A stretch of 64,000 nucleotides of DNA from Pseudomonas asturiensis (lineage in GTDB: Bacteria > Pseudomonadota > Gammaproteobacteria > Pseudomonadales > Pseudomonadaceae), in assembly GCF_900143095.1 (NCBI RefSeq), contig NZ_FRDA01000014.1:1-64000 (forward strand), in the 5' to 3' direction. A program made the position numbers and the translations under genes. Of the stretch, positions 60,638 to 64,000 are shown one piece after another. The notes beneath the pieces are model-generated. The model was not told the DNA's origin. It ran no database searches and saw nothing but the letters and a program-made list of their open reading frames with translations. Every line of letters starts with the position of its first letter. The stretch's first letter is position 1.

Positions 60638-60668
60638 CCTTTTTTGCCGTGCCCCCGAACCGAAGCCA

Positions 60669-62813
60669 ATGATCAGTACCGAACTCAAATCCCAGATCCA
60701 GGGCGCTTACTCGCGTTTCCTCGAAGCCAAGAGCCTCAAGCCACGGTATGGCCAGCGATTGATGATCGCTGAAGTCGCCAAGGTGCTGGGGGACATCGAT
60801 ACCGATGAAGAGGGGCGCCGCTCCGGCGATCCGGCCGTGGTCGCCGTTGAAGCGGGCACCGGTACGGGCAAGACCGTGGCATACGCCATCGCGTCGATTC
60901 CGACCGCCAAGGCGGCGGGCAAGCGTCTGGTGATCGCTACGGCAACCGTCGCGCTGCAGGAGCAGATCGTCTACAAGGACCTGCCGGACCTGATGCGCAA
61001 CAGCGGCCTGAATTTCACCTTTGCCCTGGCCAAGGGACGTGGTCGTTACATGTGCCTGTCCAAGCTCGACATGCTGTTGCAGGAAAGCGATGCCACCAAC
61101 GCGACCGCGCAGCTGTTCGAGGAAGAGGGCTTCAAGATCGAAGTCGACGAAGCCAGCCAGAAGCTGTTTACCAGCATGCTGCAGAAACTGGCCGGCAACA
61201 AATGGGACGGCGACCGCGACAGTTGGCCCCAGGAACTGGCCGATCAGGACTGGGCGCGCCTCACTACCGATCACAGCCAGTGCACCAACCGGCACTGTCC
61301 CAACTTCCAGCAATGCGCCTTCTATAAGGCACGTGAAGGCATGGGCAAGGTCGATGTGATCGTCACCAACCACGACATGGTGCTGGCCGACCTCGCACTG
61401 GGTGGCGGCGCCGTGCTGCCGGACCCGCGTGACACGCTTTACGTATTCGACGAAGGCCATCACCTGCCGGACAAGGCCATCGGCCATTTCGCGCATTACA
61501 CCCGTCTGCGCTCCACGGCCGACTGGCTGGAACAGACCGCCAAGAACCTCGCCAAACTGCTCGCCCAGCATCCACTGCCCGGCGATCTGGGCAAGTTGAT
61601 CGAGCAAGTGCCGGAACTGGCGCGCGAGATCAAGGGGCATCAGCAGTTCATGTTCGGTGCCTGCGAGCAACTGGCCGATTTCCGCGCAGGTGAAGACATG
61701 CAGGGCCGCGAACGCCCGCGTCATCGCTTCGTCGGCGGCGTCATTCCCGAGCACATCCGTGAGATGGGCATCGAACTCAAGAAAGGTTTCGCGCGCCTTG
61801 ACGACCTGTTCACGCGCCTGACCGATCTGCTCAAGGAAGGCATGGACGGCGAGGTCAACATCGGCATCGCCAGTCATCAGGCAGAAGAATGGTATCCACT
61901 GTTCGGCAGTCTGCTGGCCCGTGCTCATGGCAATTGGGAGCTGTGGACCGCCTTCACCGCCGAAGACCCGGAAGACAGCCCGCCCATGGCCCGCTGGCTG
62001 ACATTGGCCGACAGCGGTGCGCTGTTCGACATCGAGGTCAACGCCAGTCCGATCCTGGCTGCCGAGATGCTGCGGCGCAACCTGTGGAACGTCGCCTATG
62101 GCGCGCTGGTCACGTCGGCAACCCTGACTGCGCTGGGCAAGTTCGACCGTTATCGCATGCGTGCCGGTCTGCCGAAGGGCGCCGTCACGGCCGTCGTGCC
62201 CAGCCCGTTCCATCACGCCGATGCCGGTGTGTTACGTGTGCCGGACCTCAAGGCCGACCCGCGTGACGCGGTCGCTCATACGGCGGCGATCATTCGCGAC
62301 CTGCCAGGTCTGGTCGAAGGCTCGCGCGGCACGCTGGTGTTGTTCTCCTCGCGCAAACAGATGCAGGACGTGTTCGACGGGCTGGACCGCGACTGGCGCA
62401 AACAAGTATTCATTCAGGGCAACCTGTCCAAGCAGGAAACCCTGAACAAGCACAAGGCGCGCGTCGACAGCGGCGAGTCCAGCGTGCTGTTCGGGCTGGC
62501 CAGCTTCGCTGAAGGTGTGGATTTGCCCGGGGCTTATTGCGAGCACGTGGTGATCGCCAAGATTCCGTTCGCGGTGCCGGACGATCCGGTCGAGGCGGCG
62601 CTGGCCGAGTGGATCGAGGCTCGCGGTGGCAACCCGTTCATGGAAATTGCGGTGCCGGATGCTTCCCTTCGTCTGGTTCAGGCCTGCGGCCGCCTGCTGC
62701 GCACCGAGGAAGACCGAGGCACCATCACGCTGCTGGATCGCCGCGTGGTGACCCAGCGTTATGGCAAGGCGATTCTCAACGCGCTGCCGCCGTTTCATCG
62801 AGAAATTTCCTGA
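60669..62813 (+). CDS. dinG: ATP-dependent DNA helicase DinG
   Basis: A 714-residue SF2 helicase (XPD-like) with a [4Fe-4S] cluster. Walker A VEAGTGTGKTVAYA is near residue 64. The Fe-S cysteines include MCLSKLDM and CTNRHCPNFQQC. The DEAH box is DEGHHLPD. C-terminal motifs VQACGRLLRTEEDRG follow. It resolves R-loops and replication conflicts and is LexA-controlled in E. coli; the LexA box here fits. Confidence 0.95.
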   Translation: MISTELKSQIQGAYSRFLEAKSLKPRYGQRLMIAEVAKVLGDIDTDEEGRRSGDPAVVAVEAGTGTGKTVAYAIASIPTAKAAGKRLVIATATVALQEQIVYKDLPDLMRNSGLNFTFALAKGRGRYMCLSKLDMLLQESDATNATAQLFEEEGFKIEVDEASQKLFTSMLQKLAGNKWDGDRDSWPQELADQDWARLTTDHSQCTNRHCPNFQQCAFYKAREGMGKVDVIVTNHDMVLADLALGGGAVLPDPRDTLYVFDEGHHLPDKAIGHFAHYTRLRSTADWLEQTAKNLAKLLAQHPLPGDLGKLIEQVPELAREIKGHQQFMFGACEQLADFRAGEDMQGRERPRHRFVGGVIPEHIREMGIELKKGFARLDDLFTRLTDLLKEGMDGEVNIGIASHQAEEWYPLFGSLLARAHGNWELWTAFTAEDPEDSPPMARWLTLADSGALFDIEVNASPILAAEMLRRNLWNVAYGALVTSATLTALGKFDRYRMRAGLPKGAVTAVVPSPFHHADAGVLRVPDLKADPRDAVAHTAAIIRDLPGLVEGSRGTLVLFSSRKQMQDVFDGLDRDWRKQVFIQGNLSKQETLNKHKARVDSGESSVLFGLASFAEGVDLPGAYCEHVVIAKIPFAVPDDPVEAALAEWIEARGGNPFMEIAVPDASLRLVQACGRLLRTEEDRGTITLLDRRVVTQRYGKAILNALPPFHREIS

Positions 62814-62930
62814 ACGCAGGCTGACAGGCAGGTGGCGACTGTTCCCAAAGCGTCCAATCGCTGGAACAATATGCGCCCATTCAGTTGGCCCTAATCAGGG
62901 CCTTCAACGCGATATTCAGGAGTCAGCGGT

Positions 62931-64000
62931 TTGCAGATCCAGGGTCATTTCGAACTTGAATTCGAAGCAGTGCGTGAAGCCTTTGCGGCATTGTTCGACG
63001 ATCCTCAGGAGCGCGGCGCTGCGTTGTGCATCCAGGTGGGCGGGCAGACGGTCGTTGACCTGTGGGCGGGCACCGCTGACAAGGACGGTGCCGAAGCCTG
63101 GCACACCGATACCATCGCCAATCTGTTCTCCTGCACCAAGACTTTTGCCAGCGTCGCCGTTTTGCAACTGGTCGAAGAGGGCAAGCTGAAACTGGACGAT
63201 CCCGTGGCCCGACTCTGGCCCGAGTTTGCCGCTGCAGGCAAGGCTGCGATTACCTTGCGTCAGTTGCTGTGCCATCAGGCGGCACTGCCGGCCATCCGTG
63301 CGCAACTGCCCGCAGAAGCGCTTTACCAATGGGACACCATGACCGCAGCCCTGGCGGCCGAAGAGCCCTGGTGGATTCCTGGCCAGGGCCATGGCTACGC
63401 AGCCATCACGTACGGCTGGTTGATTGGCGAGATCCTGCGCCGCGCCGATGGTCGTGGTCCGGGCGACTCCATCGTTGCGCGGGTTGCACGTCCGTTGGGG
63501 CTGGATTTTCATGTCGGGCTGGCGGACGACCAGTTCCATCGCGTGGCACACATTGCACGCGGTAAAGGCAATGTCGGCGACGACGCAGCGCAGCGTGTGC
63601 TGCAGGCGACGATGCGCGAACCGACTTCGATCACGGCCAGGGCCTTTACCAACCCGCCGTCGATTCTGACCAGTACCAACAAGCCGGAGTGGCGTCGCAT
63701 GCAACAACCTGCGGCCAATGGCCACGGTAATGCCCGCAGCCTTGCAGGCTTCTACAACGGTCTGCTGGATGGCAGCCTGCTGGAAGCCGAAATGCTCAAT
63801 GAACTGACCCGTGAACACAGCGTCGGCCAGGACAAGACCCTGCTGACCTCGACCCGCTTCGGTCTGGGTTGCATGCTTGATCAACCAACCGTGGCCAACG
63901 CCACGTTCGGGCTGGGTCCGAAGGCATTCGGTCATCCGGGCGCTGGCGGTTCGGTCGGTTTTGCCGATCCTGACCGCGAGGTGGCGTTTGGCTTTGTGAC
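62931..64000 (+). CDS. Beta-lactamase-fold serine hydrolase/esterase (partial, runs off the window)
   Basis: At least 356 residues, open at the window end. Catalytic S67-x-x-K70 (FSCTKTFA) marks the class C beta-lactamase/EstB fold; the Tyr of the YxN-like motif is in ITYGWLIGE, and HPGAGG gives the KTG-like element. The start is TTG at 62931, with AGGAG at 62918-62922, 8 bases upstream. An ATG does not appear in frame before the domain. Likely an esterase; EstB-type family membership is inferred. Confidence 0.85.
   Translation, partial: MQIQGHFELEFEAVREAFAALFDDPQERGAALCIQVGGQTVVDLWAGTADKDGAEAWHTDTIANLFSCTKTFASVAVLQLVEEGKLKLDDPVARLWPEFAAAGKAAITLRQLLCHQAALPAIRAQLPAEALYQWDTMTAALAAEEPWWIPGQGHGYAAITYGWLIGEILRRADGRGPGDSIVARVARPLGLDFHVGLADDQFHRVAHIARGKGNVGDDAAQRVLQATMREPTSITARAFTNPPSILTSTNKPEWRRMQQPAANGHGNARSLAGFYNGLLDGSLLEAEMLNELTREHSVGQDKTLLTSTRFGLGCMLDQPTVANATFGLGPKAFGHPGAGGSVGFADPDREVAFGFV

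Noticed and set aside
60630..62216. A 528-codon open frame on the minus strand opposite dinG
   Set aside because: Mirror frame of dinG without recognisable domains or ribosome binding site.

Overview
The window is chromosomal DNA of a fluorescent Pseudomonas, most likely the P. syringae group. Three things point there. The order argF, grxD, bfrB, bfd, rnt, pyrC, motY, argG matches the P. aeruginosa PA3525-PA3538 neighbourhood. The glpF-glpK-glpR-glpD, aauSR/aatJQMP and aotJQMOP clusters are pseudomonad-type. The intergenic REP/REPIN sequences are of pseudomonad style. The species call is inference. No rRNA, tRNA, CRISPR array or intact insertion sequence was recognised.

Layout. 1-255: imperfect 115-bp tandem repeat carrying REP sequences. 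0.26-7.4 kb: glpM, then the acidic amino acid system on the minus strand (two-component pair aauS/aauR and ABC transporter aatJQMP, with a sigma-54 promoter and an AauR-type dyad upstream of aatJ). 7.6-12.9 kb: glycerol catabolism (glpF, glpK, glpR, glpD, all minus). 13.2-24.4 kb: core genes, including a YbaK deacylase, argF with an ABC ATPase, a molybdopterin oxidoreductase, grxD, bfrB/bfd, rnt/pyrC, motY and argG. argF and argG have phased ArgR half-sites and bfd has a Fur box. 24.4-27.1 kb: an AT-richer accessory island with a DNA-binding-domain-less MvaT-like protein, a one-helix membrane protein, a double-HTH-like protein and 1.25 kb without convincing genes. 27.1-34.6 kb: an orphan BvgA/RocA1-type response regulator, nth, a lone extended rnfB, metG, apbC/mrp, a cold-shock gene and dcd. 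34.7 kb: a small proline-rich protein with a textbook double-glycine leader.

35.0-45.7 kb: the four-gene LHR helicase / PdeM / ATP-dependent ligase / MBL exonuclease repair set, split in two by an aotJQMOP-type arginine/ornithine transporter operon. 45.7-49.6 kb: two near-identical REPINs, a lipoprotein Ntn-hydrolase acylase, a GST and a His-rich SEC-C protein. 49.8-51.4 kb: a compact SOS-type module made of a LexA/CI-like S24 repressor, a DUF1654-like gene behind a consensus LexA box, and a holin. The repressor and holin promoters share the palindrome TAAGCATGCTTA. 51.4-60.6 kb: a LEA-type lipoprotein, a TonB-dependent receptor, YchJ, a collagen-like secreted protein, a nucleoside permease/Tsx-porin pair and a CopD-like protein. 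60.7-64.0 kb: dinG behind a LexA box, and the start of a beta-lactamase-fold esterase that runs off the window.

The items most worth following up are the repressor/holin module with its shared operators, the truncated MvaT-like protein in an AT-rich island, and the double-glycine proline-rich peptide. Starts were often moved inward from the longest reading frame when a clear ribosome binding site supported an internal start.
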